From the NCBI RefSeq assembly GCF_905220415.1, contig NC_059538.1:10106001-10170000 (forward strand): 64,000 bases of DNA, read 5' to 3'. Positions within the stretch are counted from its first letter, which is position 1, and every line of letters begins with the position of its first letter. The position numbers and the translations under genes are program-made. This DNA comes from Colias croceus (lineage: Eukaryota > Arthropoda > Insecta > Lepidoptera > Pieridae). Below are positions 43,696-56,221 of this stretch, one piece after another. Below the pieces are notes generated by a model. The model had not been told where the DNA came from, ran no database searches, and was given only the letters and a program-made list of their open reading frames with translations.

Positions 43696-46600
43696 CTATT
43701 CATTATCGAATTGCAGCAACACTAGTTCGTACGTGATAATGGTTCCTATAAGCTGAAAATAAACAAATGTATATTGAGGAAAAGCTTGTTAAGAATAAGG
43801 CTGTGTTTCTAGAAGACAATAATAGCTGGTATCGAACATATTTTTTTTAATTGTCTTTGAAAATCATAGCTGTCGTTGCGCGATTAAAAATTTGTTATTT
43901 TTTAGTCATATTCTATCTATTTAGCTGTAGCCTTAAGTATTATACAGCTTAAAGCAAATACTTACACTTAATATCATAGTTTTCGTCACGTAAAAGAAGC
44001 CTAAGCCACTGAGAGCTACCTTCAGATTTTTAACTTGATAGATGAACCGCTCTATCTGCAAACAAAATTATAACAATGAATTAAACTAATAATCGAAATA
44101 TTTAGTTATTTATTTAATATAGTTTAAGTTTATTGAAATTCTTAGGATTATGAAAGATAAGTGAGTATTTAAATTTCTTTACAATCTATGGAAGTCGATT
44201 TTTTTTTATAAATATTTCTTACCTCAACATTATACCTCGCGCTAGGTACGTTATACAGCATTAACAAAGGTGTCCTAGACTTGGAATGGACTCTCGCAGC
44301 CAATAACAGGGCAGAAAACGTTCTTACAACGAGGAAAGAGAAAGAGTAGGTGAAGTATGCTGTGTGTACTATGCTGGTTAAAGTCCTGAAACGGAGACTT
44401 GTGAATCTATACGAATACTAATAAATATTATAAAGCTGAAGAATATGTTTGTTATTTTTTTTGAACGCGCTAATCTCAGGAACTACTGGTCCGATTTGAA
44501 AAATTCCTTCAGTGTTATATAGCCCATTTATCGAGCCTATAGGCTATATATCATCACGCTAAGACCAACAGGAGCGGAGTAATGCTGGTGAAACCGCGGA
44601 GCACCAATTTGGCTATTAATGTTTTTGTTAAACCACAAGGAAGGTTCTTGTAGAGAGAAAAAACGTTGAAGGGGCAATAGGGCAGAGCAACGCCTGCCAT
44701 GGCAGCTAGGTTTAATTTAAATATAATTATAATGTTTTACTTACTTTCCTTGTTGTTCAGTTGGGCACGACAGAAAATGCCCTGTTTGTGTTTTGCTAGA
44801 AATAGATAAATTAGTATCTTCATATAATACAACGAAGTAAGTACCCTATGTGATATAAAACATAATATCTTAACATTTTTAATTTTATATAAAACTAGCT
44901 TTCCACCCGCGGGTTCGTCCGCGTTATCAAAAAAAAAACCCGCATGTTCCCTAACCTATCCTATGTGTTAATCCAAGTTACCATCTATATGTGTGTTTAA
45001 TTTCATTGTAATCGTTTCAGTAGTATTTGCGTGAAAGAGTTAAAAAACATACACATACACATTCATCCTTCCTATCGCATTTATAATAGTAGTAGGATAG
45101 GATTGTATAAAATTGTACTTACTTCAGATTATTGAAGAACTGAATACAAATCCAGTAAAGGTTACTTCCGAAAGACGTCAATATAAATATGCCAATATGA
45201 TCATTTATTAATTTCACAAGACGCACTATCAGAGAGTATTGTTTCCGAAATTCAACACAAGGAAAACTTTTCTGAAAAACAAAGTATATTCATAAATAAT
45301 GGGAAATTTTGTGGAACTCCCACCATTACGTAGAAAAGGAAAACTTTTCTATTGATTCGTATACAATCTGTGATTCATTTGTTTTCTTTGAAATGAGGAA
45401 ATATCGAATTGATGAATATCAATTGTGCTTGAAATATTCGCAATTCGGCAACTAAGTAACTAACTTACGAAGTGATAAATTATTACTAAGAATTTTATCT
45501 AAGACTGCTGGCATGGTAACGTTAAGGGCCAAAACAAATAGATATCATGCACTAAAATTCAAGAGACTTAAATAAATTTAAAAGAGTACGTATTTTGAAT
45601 AAAATTATAGTAAAATTCGAATATTATTTTCTACATTTTTTATTTAATACTAGCTTTCCACCCGCGGCATCGCCCGCGCCCCGCGCAGTCAAAGAAAAAC
45701 CCGCATAGTTCCCGTTCCCGTGGGATTTCCGGAATAAAACCTATCCTATGTCCCGGGGTAAAAAGTAACCTTTCTCGGGTATCAAAATATCTCTATACCA
45801 AATTTCATGCAAATTGGTTCAGTAGTTAAGGCGTGATTGAGTAACAGACAGACAGAGTTACTTTCGCATGTATAATATTATTAGTAGGTATATTAGTATT
45901 AGTATGGATTTTGTATTTACATACATAATGCAACAACTTTATTAAAAACCAGTGTTTAAAGTCATACATAGGTACCTCGTTAATAGCCTTTTTAAGCGAA
46001 TAGTTGTGGACCACAAAATGCTCAGTCAAGTAGATACTTATTACCATGATGAGTAAATCGGAGAAGCTCCACAGGAAAGTCGATTGTATGTTGAATACCT
46101 TTGGAATGGAGTCGTTTACATGAATGAAGTGCTTAAAAGCATTTGCGTAGAAATTTGCGGATATTACCTTATATACCTTATTATAGTCCACGAAGTAGAT
46201 TATCTAATTCAGATTCAATTGATTAAGGGCTGATTTTTCAATCCTTTCTACCATTTCAGATATGTATTCTAATTGTCCGTATATGACAGTTTACAGGTGA
46301 CATTTTAAAATGTTCGTGTAATACTTTATTGGACGGATTAATTTTAACCAAGGATTGAAAAATCGGCCCTAAATAATATTTAATAAATATTCTTAATAAC
46401 TAATTGCTTATTCTTAACAATAAATACTTACATTAAAAAATGTTTACAGTTCTTCTTTCCAAGTCATATAAAAAGGGACCATTTAGAAAAGAGCCTACAA
46501 AATATTTATCAAACGACAGAGACCTCATCGCGAATGCCAATAGCAATGGTGATTACTTGGTGATAAAAAAATATCCTCAAGATTGGTGATAAAAGGGATT

Positions 46601-49600
46601 CTACATATTTTAAACTCAGCAAGCGATTTTCACTAATCGGTTCTACCGAGAATGTAATCGAAGTAACTTTATAAAACTTTGATGAGAATATGAAAGCTAT
46701 AATTGAAGAATTTATTCGAGTTTGATTTTCTTATCACTGCGATATTAATGAGCTGAGTTCTGCAATTGATATTGGTTAGTATAATATTGGTTTTGGTGAT
46801 GTCTAGGAAATTTTAAGTAGGTTATAAAGATTCACTCAATGTGATAACGATTAAACTTTAATTAAGTCACTTTTCATTTTATTTCTCGTTTTATGTACAT
46901 GCAGATCAATTTAACAAATAAAAAACTGTTGTCTGTTTCACCATTAGCACAAGTTTACAGAGGATAACTAATATAATTAAGAAAATATGTCTGATGCAAA
47001 TTAAGTAATCTTAATATTGTTTAATTTAGTAAGTTGATGTAAATGTTTTTGGATTATATCCTGTAACTGTGCCTTATATAAATAAATAAATAATCTGAGA
47101 TGATGATATTTTGAAATGACGTTAATATAGTCATATCCATATTATGTATATACTGAATATAAAAAGACAAACACACCACAAGCTTAATGTTTAATATAAA
47201 GTCATTTAAAATATGAATTCTGGAAGCTTCAAAAAATCCAATATACCGTTTTAACGAGTTAATACGAATACATACCTCAACCAAGATGCCTTTCCACAAA
47301 CTGTAGGATGTATAGTCAAATATCCAGGGCATGTTGTGTTGGAAGAATGTTTCTAATATATTGTTCGGGTTGCAGTTACTTGCTACTGTTAAACAGTATA
47401 AAATTGACAGCACGTGTTCCACTAAAAATAGGTTACATTTTTTGATATATGTAATTAGAATGTATAATTAGTATTTTTAATTAAGTTTATTCTGCTGAAC
47501 GATTTGCAGGCCGAGAACAAAGGGACACTGTTTTTACCAAGAGATCTATAAATTTTGTATCAAGAAATCGATCAAGGGGCTTTCTATTACCTTAAAATAA
47601 GTCTTAATGCTAATCAAACATTTTGCGTTTTGGGAGTAAGTGTAAGTACCTGAAACCTTAGTTTTTTCTATTCTATTTCAGATAATGGGAATAATTTCTT
47701 TTACAAATTTAAATGATAAATATTTCCTTTTAATGAATACAATTCAACCTTAAAGATAAAATGAACATAAAATACACTACAATCAAAATAAATATCTTGT
47801 ATAATAGACTTACCCAAAGCAGCAAACAGCATAAACACCATAACAATATTAGATAAGGAAGCAACGTGGGGCGTCAGTAAGGGCAACTTTGTTTCTATTA
47901 ACTCGACTTGTCTGACCAACTTGGGCCACGATCGACTCATGTTGGCCAGCACTAGCGATGAGACCAAACTCGCTGAGTAGAATAGAGCATTGGCTTAAAG
48001 GCAATAAGGAATAAATTGCAATAAAAATCCGTTAAAATGTATTTATTTTCAAAACGTGAAATGTATGCTATGCGTAAAATGCAACATAATGCAGAAGCAA
48101 GGCATTTCAGTCTATTAGTGTGTTCTTGCATGGGAAAAAATGTGAAGGGGTTGTGGTTATTTTGCGTTTATAAATTTTGAAACTTTTTGAGCTTTTCTTT
48201 GAGGTGTTTCCAATTCTAAAGTGCTATTGCGTCAAAAATAGCACAAATATCCTACATAATATTTAATCTATACTAATATTATAAAGCTGAAGAGTTTGTT
48301 TGTTTGTTTTTTTGAACGCGCTAATCTCGGGAACTACTGGTCCGATTTAAAAAAATTCTTTCAGTGTTAGATAGCCCATTTATCGAGGAAGGTTATATCA
48401 ATTATTATTTTTTACTTTGTGTTTCTGTTTTGGAGATAATATGAATGTTAAAATTTGGTTAGTGGAACTACTAATGTATGGAGGCGGGCGTAATTGGCAC
48501 CTGTGCCGCAACTTATTTAAGCTTTTATGGGTGCCATCGTGCATAAAGTTTTTGTATAATGTGTTGTTGTGTTCCAAATAAACAATTTTGATTTGAATTT
48601 GATTTTGAATTATTAAGGATATTTATTAAATTATTAAGGATATATCATCACCCTAAGACCAACAGGAGCGGAGCAGTGCGGGTGAAACCGCAGGGCACAG
48701 CTATCAAACATAATTTGCATGCCAAATTTCAGTTAAATCGGATGTATAGTTTCCAGTTCCCGACTAACTACAGAGATATAGATTTTCACAATTTTATTAT
48801 AAATAAACTATCGAATTATTTCTTAAAAATAAATATGAATTAGATAAATACTAATCGTTGCCAAGGAAATTCCATTATGTACAAGCCAATGAAAGCTCGT
48901 GCTGAACATAAGAAGTTGTCCAAATAGACTGATGAAATATATTATTGTGTATGGAGTCCGAAGAGTGAACCTGTAAAAAATAGTTTATCTTTTTAATAAT
49001 TCCATAGTACAGGTACCTATTTAATAAGAGTTAAAATAATTTTATCAATATTTCCTTGAGTCGATAATGGTGATATTAGGCATTTATCTTTCTAAAATTG
49101 GATAATCTTTACAATAAAATAAAATAAAATAAAAAATAAATCATTTATTTCACTTAAAACATTTTACAAATTAGAGCGACCCAGGCTCCTAAGATAGTAG
49201 GAACTGAAAAATACATCGACATTTTTCAACGGTAAGACACATTATTAAATAAATAAATAATATTGGGCGATATTGATCAGGACGCGTCTGCTTAATTGCC
49301 TCCTCTTCTATAAAAAATAATAAAAATATTATTAACACTTGGTAAATGGTAGGTAGGCCAAATTGTATACCTACAGTATGAAGTATTCTCCTGAGATAGA
49401 TCCATTTTACATACAATTTAATGGTTGTTTTTCTTTCACGTAAGTGTTGGTATTAGCTGTCTCCAAACTGACATTTTTAATTAAATTTTGCCTCCTTCGG
49501 CATTCAACTTACAACTTTCTTATTCAACTAACGTGTTCACTTGAAAGTTCTATCGAAAACTAATCAATAATTAGGAATAATAATAAAAAAATATCCTACG

Positions 49601-49716
49601 TACCTTAAATACTTGCTGACTGGAAAATTAAGACCTATAATGGGTAGGAGGCACATAACCCGACCAATGAAGAAAGTACTTCGCATCGTTGAGTGTAAGC
49701 CTAGTAAGTTTCTCAT
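43696..49716 (-). CDS. Gr-5: inverted sugar-clade gustatory receptor, at least 396 aa
   Basis: Gustatory receptor on the opposite strand from its neighbours. Exons in transcript order: 49604-49716, 48852-48970, 47814-47993, 47276-47421, 45976-46098, 45123-45271, 44745-44795, 44223-44385, 43966-44055, 43696-43752. The sum is 1,191 nt with every phase agreeing. Seven of the ten exon lengths equal those of Gr-3, Gr-4 or Gr-6. Landmarks: STMRSTFFIGRVMCLLPIIG (TM1), VEHVLS, LWSFSDLLIM, a 51-nt microexon, VALSGLGFFYVTK and TM7 TYELVLLQF (about residues 385-393), with a short DNE tail. The third exon uses the acceptor at 47994 rather than a nearer one because it restores alignment (FYSASLVSSLVLA). 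The start is uncertain: the frame is open 13 codons above this ATG, and a short upstream exon as in Gr-4 and Gr-6 was not found. Confidence 0.87.
44406..44607 (+). mobile_element. Helitron-like element, third family, 3' end decayed
   Basis: Starts TCTATACGAATACTAATA and contains CATCACGCTAAGACCAACAG; ends near GTGAAACCGCGGAGCACC without CTAG. Between Gr-5 exons 44223-44385 and 44745-44795. Confidence 0.65.
44895..45097 (-). mobile_element. LEP1-like Helitron
   Basis: The plus strand begins CTAGCTTTCCACCCGCGGG and ends TAGTAGTAGGA. Lies 25 bp from the donor end of the Gr-5 exon 45123-45271. Confidence 0.75.
45650..45888 (-). mobile_element. LEP1-like Helitron
   Basis: The plus strand begins CTAGCTTTCCACCCGCGGC, has CGTTCCCGTGGGATTTCCGG, and ends ATATTATTAGTAGG. 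In the Gr-5 intron before exon 45123-45271. Confidence 0.75.
46227..46369. mobile_element. Tourist-like MITE, copy 2
   Basis: 143 bp, ends GGGCTGATTTTTCAATCCTT (left) and GGGCCGATTTTTCAATCCTT (right, read inward), flanked by TAA on both sides (46224-46226 and 46370-46372). Same family as 40017-40186. In the Gr-5 intron between exons 47276-47421 and 45976-46098. Confidence 0.85.
48267..48704 (+). mobile_element. Third-family Helitron split by an insertion
   Basis: The Helitron 5' part (TCTATACTAATATTATAAAG to about 48395) and 3' part (CATCACCCTAAGACCAACAG to CTAT at 48701-48704) are separated by about 240 bp. The insert ends in an A/T-rich AATAAACAATTTTGATTTG tail and a short repeated ATTATTAAGGATAT. 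The insert looks like a LINE 3' end. In a Gr-5 intron. Confidence 0.65.
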
Positions 49717-50247
49717 CTTGTTTAATTCAATATTCTTTCTTTCGTTATTTTACGGGCTAAATATTTTTTAATACAATATTTTATCAGAAAAAAATACTTC
49801 TTGGTAATTTTGATGAAATATTACAGAGTCGAACAAAAGATTTAATAAAATGCAGTATAATTTCGTGGTATATTTTTTGATACAAATCCCCTAAGCCTAA
49901 AGGGATACAATGCGAGTATTTCAATAATTATTTAAACCTATTTTTACTGCTTTCCTAAAATACGGCTATAGATTAAAACAATAATTTTACACTGATATTT
50001 TTTAAAATACCTATACACTTATAAGAACAAGAAACTACCGTCTTCACGACTGTACAGTGTACGGTGCATATAAATACGGAAGTTGTATGAAATAACATTT
50101 CCTATATAAACTAACTGACATATTTGTGTCTATGGTCACTGCTTTGATATCAGCTTTGAAATGTTTAGGCAAATCTTCATGCAATATTTACGTACTATGA
50201 TAACGTGGTGCAGTTGTTTTGATTTCTTGTTTCAATATCCAATCTTC

Positions 50248-50415
50248 TCTAATATAATATACTTAATATAAATTTCGTGTCACAATGTTTGTCCTCAATG
50301 GACTCCTAAACCGATTATAATAAAATTCGCACACCATGTGCAGTTCGATCCAACTGGAGAGATAGGATAGTTTAAACATGTGGGTACAACGGGCGAAGCC
50401 GGGGCGGACCGCTAG
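50248..50415 (+). mobile_element. Helitron-like element, hybrid ends
   Basis: Starts TCTAATATAATATAC and ends GGCGGACCGCTAG (second family), but the interior (GTCACAATGTTTGTCCTCAA) matches the LEP1-related copy at 22666-22871 in reverse. It may be a recombinant between families. Confidence 0.6.
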
Positions 50416-51054
50416 TTTATTATAAGTATTGTAATTGTGCAAGGCAAACGGACCTTGATTTATAATATTCGTAGTGTTATATTTTTTAATTCAGATGAAG
50501 CATATTTTTTAAGTACCTACCATATAAAATAATTTATAAGTAAATAAATGGAAATTCTTGGGTAATTCATGGAGTAATAAAATTTAACGACTCAAAAATT
50601 TTCCTGACTGTCATGAAATAAATACTATTTTATTAAATTTCACAAGTTTAAACCCATATTTTGAACATTATTTAAAAGTGACATAAAACTGTACTTAATA
50701 TTTTATTCTTCCTCTTAAAGTGGTAAAATTAAACGATAAAAAAGAGTAATCATATCTAATAATTTTAATGCAGGTTATATTTTCTATTAAAATAGTTCAA
50801 TAAAGTTTCTTTATAATTCAAATTTTCATTAAAGTACTTTGAATTAAACATGAATAATTTAATACAAAACTCTCAATATTATAACATACGGCAATAACAT
50901 TTCGTTTAATAAATGCTTTTTCAGTTTATTGGCATATAATATTGCTTGTTTTTTATACATCTGCTTGAATGAACCATGTGCAAAACTGAAATGAAATCAA
51001 ATGTATATTATTATGAATCTCACCTATTCCTATTTGGTACCGAGTTTTCCAACC

Positions 51055-51180
51055 GACTTCTAAAAAGGAGGAGGTTATTGAGTCGATTGTATGTTTTTGG
51101 TGTGTTATCTCAGAAGTTTCGACTAGGTAATTCGATTTGGATCTTTTATATTTGAAAACTGTTCTGTTGGTCCAATGTTC
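51055..51180. repeat. Interspersed repeat, GGAGGAGGTT family
   Basis: Begins AACCGACTTCTAAAAAGGAG and contains TTTCGACTAGGTAATTCGAT; same family as 15928-16075. Confidence 0.5.
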
Positions 51181-51745
51181 TTACGATTTGAAGTTAAAGT
51201 TATGAATGTTGTCATATCACATCTAAGATTAATTTAAGTTTAATAGGTTTTTTTTCACCAACCACTACACAACACAACTACTAGGTACAAATCCAATGTT
51301 CTTTGCTATTTCCAAATTTCATGTATCATTATGTTTTAGGGTTGTAAACTTTACCCAAATTATCCCTGCAAATCGCTCGTCTCGCATGGCACAGATTCAC
51401 AAAGAACTGGTATCCTTTCTTGTATCTGCTGTAGATCATGCACACTGGTTCCTTGTCGTTGCTTGGTAGATCTCGGCATAGGTTGTCACATTGGCCGCTA
51501 GGTGTTGTATGGTGGGCACGCAGACGCATACCTTGCTTGGGTTTGGTATGGACTGCATTTGGTTACGGAATATAGATGTTTGTTTAATTAATATTCTATT
51601 AAAAGTAGATAATTGGGTTTCTACGGTTTGGATGAAGGTGTAAGGAGTTTATGAAATATTAAAGGACAAACGGGACAGAAAACAGGATGGTAGTGAATTA
51701 GAGAATATCTATAATATTATGTGCATATGTGTGTATATGTTATGT

Positions 51746-51789
51746 ATTTATCTAATGATTACAATAGATATTGTAATCATTAGATAAAT
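51746..51789. repeat. Perfect 21-bp palindrome arms
   Basis: ATTTATCTAATGATTACAAT plus A pairs perfectly with its inverted copy, separated only by GA. No known element. Confidence 0.8.
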
Positions 51790-52484
51790 GTTACCATTAT
51801 TTTTACAACAATACCTACGACTTTGTAGAAAATCTAATCGATAAACATTTTATTAAAAATAATAAAAAAAATCTTTATTTGAATTCATACATTAATATGT
51901 TACAATAGATTGGGGATCAGGCCCCCTTACTAGGTATAACCTGTATTAAGGGGACCTGTTCCTTCCCTAGGATTGATCCCTTGCATGAATTAAAAAAGAG
52001 AGAAACATAAATTTAAGAAATTAGAAAAAGCTAATCCAAAGTCCAAAAACAAACAGTGTGTGTATGGATGTAAAATGTATAAGTATGAGTGTGTTTATGT
52101 GTGTGTGTGTTGTACACAAGTAAATGTTTGGCAGGTTTTAGATACAGTATAATTATTATTGTTTACGTGTACCTTTTTAGGTTTCTCTATTAACGAAATT
52201 TCTTAAGGAATACTAAAAAGTGTTTCTACATTTTAATTCATATTCAATACAATTTCTTCAAAAATATTACCAACAATGTGTTGAATAAGGTTGAGCACAT
52301 AAAAAATATTTGCTATTCGATTTTTACACATTTTATAGCGCCGAATAAAAAACGTAATCTCAATAAAACAATATAACAATGAGAATAATATTATGTTCGC
52401 TTATTGTGAAGTAGAGAAAGTTAGCAAGATCATTCTTTTACAATAAAGAATAAATACAATGGATTTTTAAATACTTGCCGAGTC

Positions 52485-52605
52485 CTATGCATAGGCCTCT
52501 CACTCGCTCTCATTGTGAGCGCATAACGTGAGCGGAGCGTAACGCAGTTTCTTGAAGTGTCACCCGGCAAACCAATTTATAAGACGTTGTCACGTCAAAA
52601 ACAGG
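52485..52605. repeat. Relative of the ACGTGACAACGTC MITE
   Basis: The right end TTATAAGACGTTGTCACGTC is the reverse complement of the left end of the element at 25843-26005. The interior is similarly rich in CTCACTCGCTC. The left end is not clear. Confidence 0.5.
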
Positions 52606-52747
52606 GAGTCAAAAATTAAGTTATATCTTTTTTTTTTATAACGTAAAACTTATAAGTTATTCACTCAGTAGACATTTCTGAATTATAATCTATATCTGAC
52701 GCAAATTTTATCTGCATCCGATTTGTTATTTAAAAAATACACACATA

Positions 52748-52935
52748 AGAAGTGAAACTTCTTTAAGACCTTATTTTTCTAAAAATAATTTACTATATGC
52801 AACTTTACAGAAATACGTAGAATCACGCGTGGTAGGGATAAGAAAAAGATGGCGCGTAACGGAAAAATATCACGCATAACGAAAAAATGTTACACTAATT
52901 TTTTTTTCCAACCCCGAAAGAAGTTTCACTTCAAA
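52748..52935. repeat. Inverted AAGAAGTTTCACTTC pair
   Basis: AGAAGTGAAACTTCTTTA at the left and GAAAGAAGTTTCACTTC at the right face each other about 150 bp apart. The core is the same as in the 5409-5520 repeat family; possibly a MITE with short ends. Confidence 0.5.
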
Positions 52936-53072
52936 AATAAAACATTTACAAGCATTCTCGAAAACTTCACGTTCATAATAGAATATTATATAATAGTATA
53001 TTCATAATAATAGTAAGAAGGAGGATGATATACGTAGACAATTTCAAACTTTTCAATTGTCTTTATCAAAAA

Positions 53073-53250
53073 CTATATGTACCCCGCGGCTTTACCCGCA
53101 TTGCTATAGGTCCTAGCGCTATGTTATTTATAGCTTTCCTCAATAAATGGGCTATCTAACACTTTAAGAATTTTCAAATCAGACCCGTAGTTCCTAAGAT
53201 TAGGAAGTTCAACCAAACAAACTCTTCAGCTTTATAATATTAGTGGTAGT
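53073..53250 (-). mobile_element. Helitron-like element, third family, decayed
   Basis: The plus strand runs CTATATGTACCCCGCGGC to CTTTATAATATTAGTGG. Diverged from the 6572-6763 copy. Confidence 0.65.
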
Positions 53251-54664
53251 AATGCATGCCGCATTGCTATTTCAAAATACTCGCAGCAAATATATCACCT
53301 ACTAGACAGTATAATAATTCTGATGGTTAGTTTCACAGCATTGCGGGTTGCAACCTAATATAGTGATGAATGGTCGCTTAGTGATTTTTCAACTGAATGC
53401 AATAATAGCCTTTAAAATAGCGGAAATAGTTGAGTGGACACAAGTGGTTAAAGTAAAAGTATTTTAGCTTGGGTCAGACAAGGTCCTTCTAATGTATTGT
53501 AGAAGGTATATACAGAGACATTAGTATAGGCTAGCCGCTTTCCCCATCTTCGTCAGGCCGGGGAATTAGAAATTGTCTATTACCCGGAACAAAAGAATTA
53601 TCTATATTTATTTATTTATACATATCTTTAGGTACCTACCTACAATTTTTATGGCTTTTTTTTTAATTATGTTAAAATTTAAATGATCTTAAAATGCCAG
53701 ATGAGTGTCAAAGACTTCCCACTTAGATAAGGAATTTTTTGGTATGTTTCGTATGAGTTTAAGAGTTTAGAGTTACGTTTCAAATATTAGGTACATAAAT
53801 AGAAAAGACTTTAAAGTCATCATAAAACAACGTCCGCAACAAAACAAATATTAAAAACACCCGCATTTTTCTAATACAATTCATCGCGTGTTCGCATAGA
53901 AAAATATACATTTTCCCGCCAACCGATGTATAAGCGTTATCCAACAAGATATCAAATATTAGTTTATGGTTCTTGTGGTATATAAATTGTCTTATTGTAT
54001 TATGCTTTGCTTTTTACAGAAAATCCACTTATTCTGATATTTTAGATATTCAGAATACTTAGTCACTTGTCTGCACGTAAATAGAAAATGTATTAATTTT
54101 ACATTTACTTTATTAAATTTTACATATTCTCATATCATTTCTAATATCTAATGATTTTTCGCGTTTAAATAATATAATAACACTGAATATCATTAGGTAC
54201 TTTATTAATGAATTCAAATTTCAACTCTACTTTTATTTGTAGATAATACTGTGAATTTACCAACTACCTACTACCAACGGCTTTGTACCATTAGTTACTG
54301 GCTGGCTTTATTTCATGAATAATTATTACAAACGAACTAAAATGTATAGTGAAATTTCTTGTATAAATTATTCCATGGGAAAATACAACGTGAAAACATC
54401 CAAGTTTTCAGCTCACTGATTTTTTATTGACTGTCACAACAAGGAAATACTTCAGTTTATTTTACCTCTTTTAGCAGCAACGTGCCAAAACTGAATTGGA
54501 CAATTTTGTTATAACCTTGAATGTAGCGAGAATTTTTATAGCATATTGTTATGATATTTTCTTCTTCATTTTAAGGGTAATGGAGCTGGTGGAATGTGAT
54601 TTGGAAAATGTACAAAAATTAGCACTTTCTTCAAAGCATTTAGTCAAGTGTGACATATTAATAA

Positions 54665-54866
54665 CTAGCTGCTCCGCGCGATTTCACCCCCGTAGCCCCA
54701 CCCATGTTGGTCGTAGCGTGATGATATAATATATAGCCTATAACCTTCCTCGATAAGTGGGCTATCCAACACCGAAAGAATTTTTCAAATCGGACCAGTA
54801 GTTCCCGATATTAGCGCGTTCAAACAAACAAACAAACACTCTTCAGCTTTATAATATTAGTATAGA
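54665..54866 (-). mobile_element. Helitron-like element, third family
   Basis: The plus strand begins CTAGCTGCTCCGCGCGATTT and ends ATATTAGTATAGA. Full length with both ends clear. Confidence 0.8.
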
Positions 54867-55276
54867 TTACGCAAAGGAATTTCAACACATGATATGATGT
54901 CTTTTACATTATCTAAATTTATAAATATTAAATAACTATTTCTCATTAATTTAATTTTCATGCGTGTTATATCTTTAAATACTTACCTTAGTTACTTACA
55001 AACCATACAAGATAAGCTGAATTTCAACCAAAAATGATACTATACATTTTCACCTTTTCAAAAGTATACTCAGAAATGAACACCTGCCCCAACATACTGC
55101 CTCATGAATGCATTTCCACTACTTACAAACAATCTGAATATCATAACTTCGTCAAGTTTACCACACGAGATTCAAAACAGCTGCAAGATCATTGGATTGT
55201 CGAGATTAGGGACATAACAGATCCATCCGGTAAAAGTCGAATTTTATCGTATAATGTAGGTTTTAATTAAAAAATC

Positions 55277-55540
55277 TTACTTAGAAGCCAACGCAAGCAA
55301 AAGATACAGGCATTTTTGCTGCAAATTTCGACTTTGGCAAGGGAATCGAAACCTACAGGGTTCTTTCCGCCGACACAGAAACTTGAAATTGGTACGAAGT
55401 ACCGTCTTATTGCACAGATAACGGAATACTTGTAAAAAGTATAAATTTAAAATATTGCAACATAAAAAATACATGTTTATACCGCGCTAAACTCTCGGTG
55501 CGCGAGTCAGACTCGCACTTGGCCGTTTTTTGTATTGTAT
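55277..55540 (+). mobile_element. Retroelement-like 3' end
   Basis: Contains GCGCGAGTCAGACTCGCACT followed by TGGCCGTTTTTTG, a 3'-end sequence I recognise from lepidopteran non-LTR retroelements. The upstream frame is broken. Approximate boundaries. Confidence 0.45.
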
Positions 55541-56221
55541 TTCATACCAATTTACAGCATTTATTAACTGTCGTAAGGGAAACCATTGCCTTAATGATAT
55601 ACAGATAAAGCAAGTTAGGCATTGCGAATGATAACGAATAAATCTAGCTTTGCCCTTAATGAAACCGCCTCAAAGTTTAAGCTGAGACGTGTATGTGTAT
55701 GAAATTAATGAATATAAAGTAAGTTGGATATAAGCGAAGTTAAAACAAATTTTGTCAACGTCTTTGAATCGTTAATATATGAATTATATATCAGCGTATT
55801 TTCGGTGACCATTTATAATATTTGAATGGTTACTAATAGATAGATATAAATAAAATTATTGCATATGGTTCTAATTGTATAAATAATTCAATTAAATTTA
55901 GATTATGGGAATTTGATTCGAACTATAAACTACATGACGACCTATGGTTAAAAATAAATTGAAAAAGCAAAGAATAGCGCTTTGATGTTATCACAAACGA
56001 CATTTATTATTTAAAAAGCAATTAATTTTAAATACCAGAATACGACTAGCAATTTAAAGTTTCTTTTGTTATCATAAAAAGAACATTGGTGACATTTTAG
56101 ATGGTTTTTCACAAATAAAAGATATAATTTATGTGTTTATTTTTCTGTGATTATGTGTTTTATTTGTGTTATGTTTTTATAGAAATGAAATGATTAAAAC
56201 TGTGTAATAATTATTGAAAAA

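Larger units (their letters stand above)
49717..56221. other. Divergent Gr-5/Gr-6 spacer
   Basis: 6.5 kb between divergently transcribed genes, so any promoters of both should lie here; no convincing core promoter was seen. It holds Helitron copies (50248-50415, 53073-53250, 54665-54866), an interspersed repeat (51055-51180), a perfect palindrome (51746-51789), TIR-like sequences near 52480-52935 and a retroelement-like 3' end (55277-55540). Confidence 0.6.

Noticed and set aside
47814..47973. Nearer acceptor for the Gr-5 third exon (after CTACTCAG)
   Set aside because: It keeps phase but loses residues that align with Gr-4; the acceptor before 47993 gives the 180-nt length shared with Gr-6.
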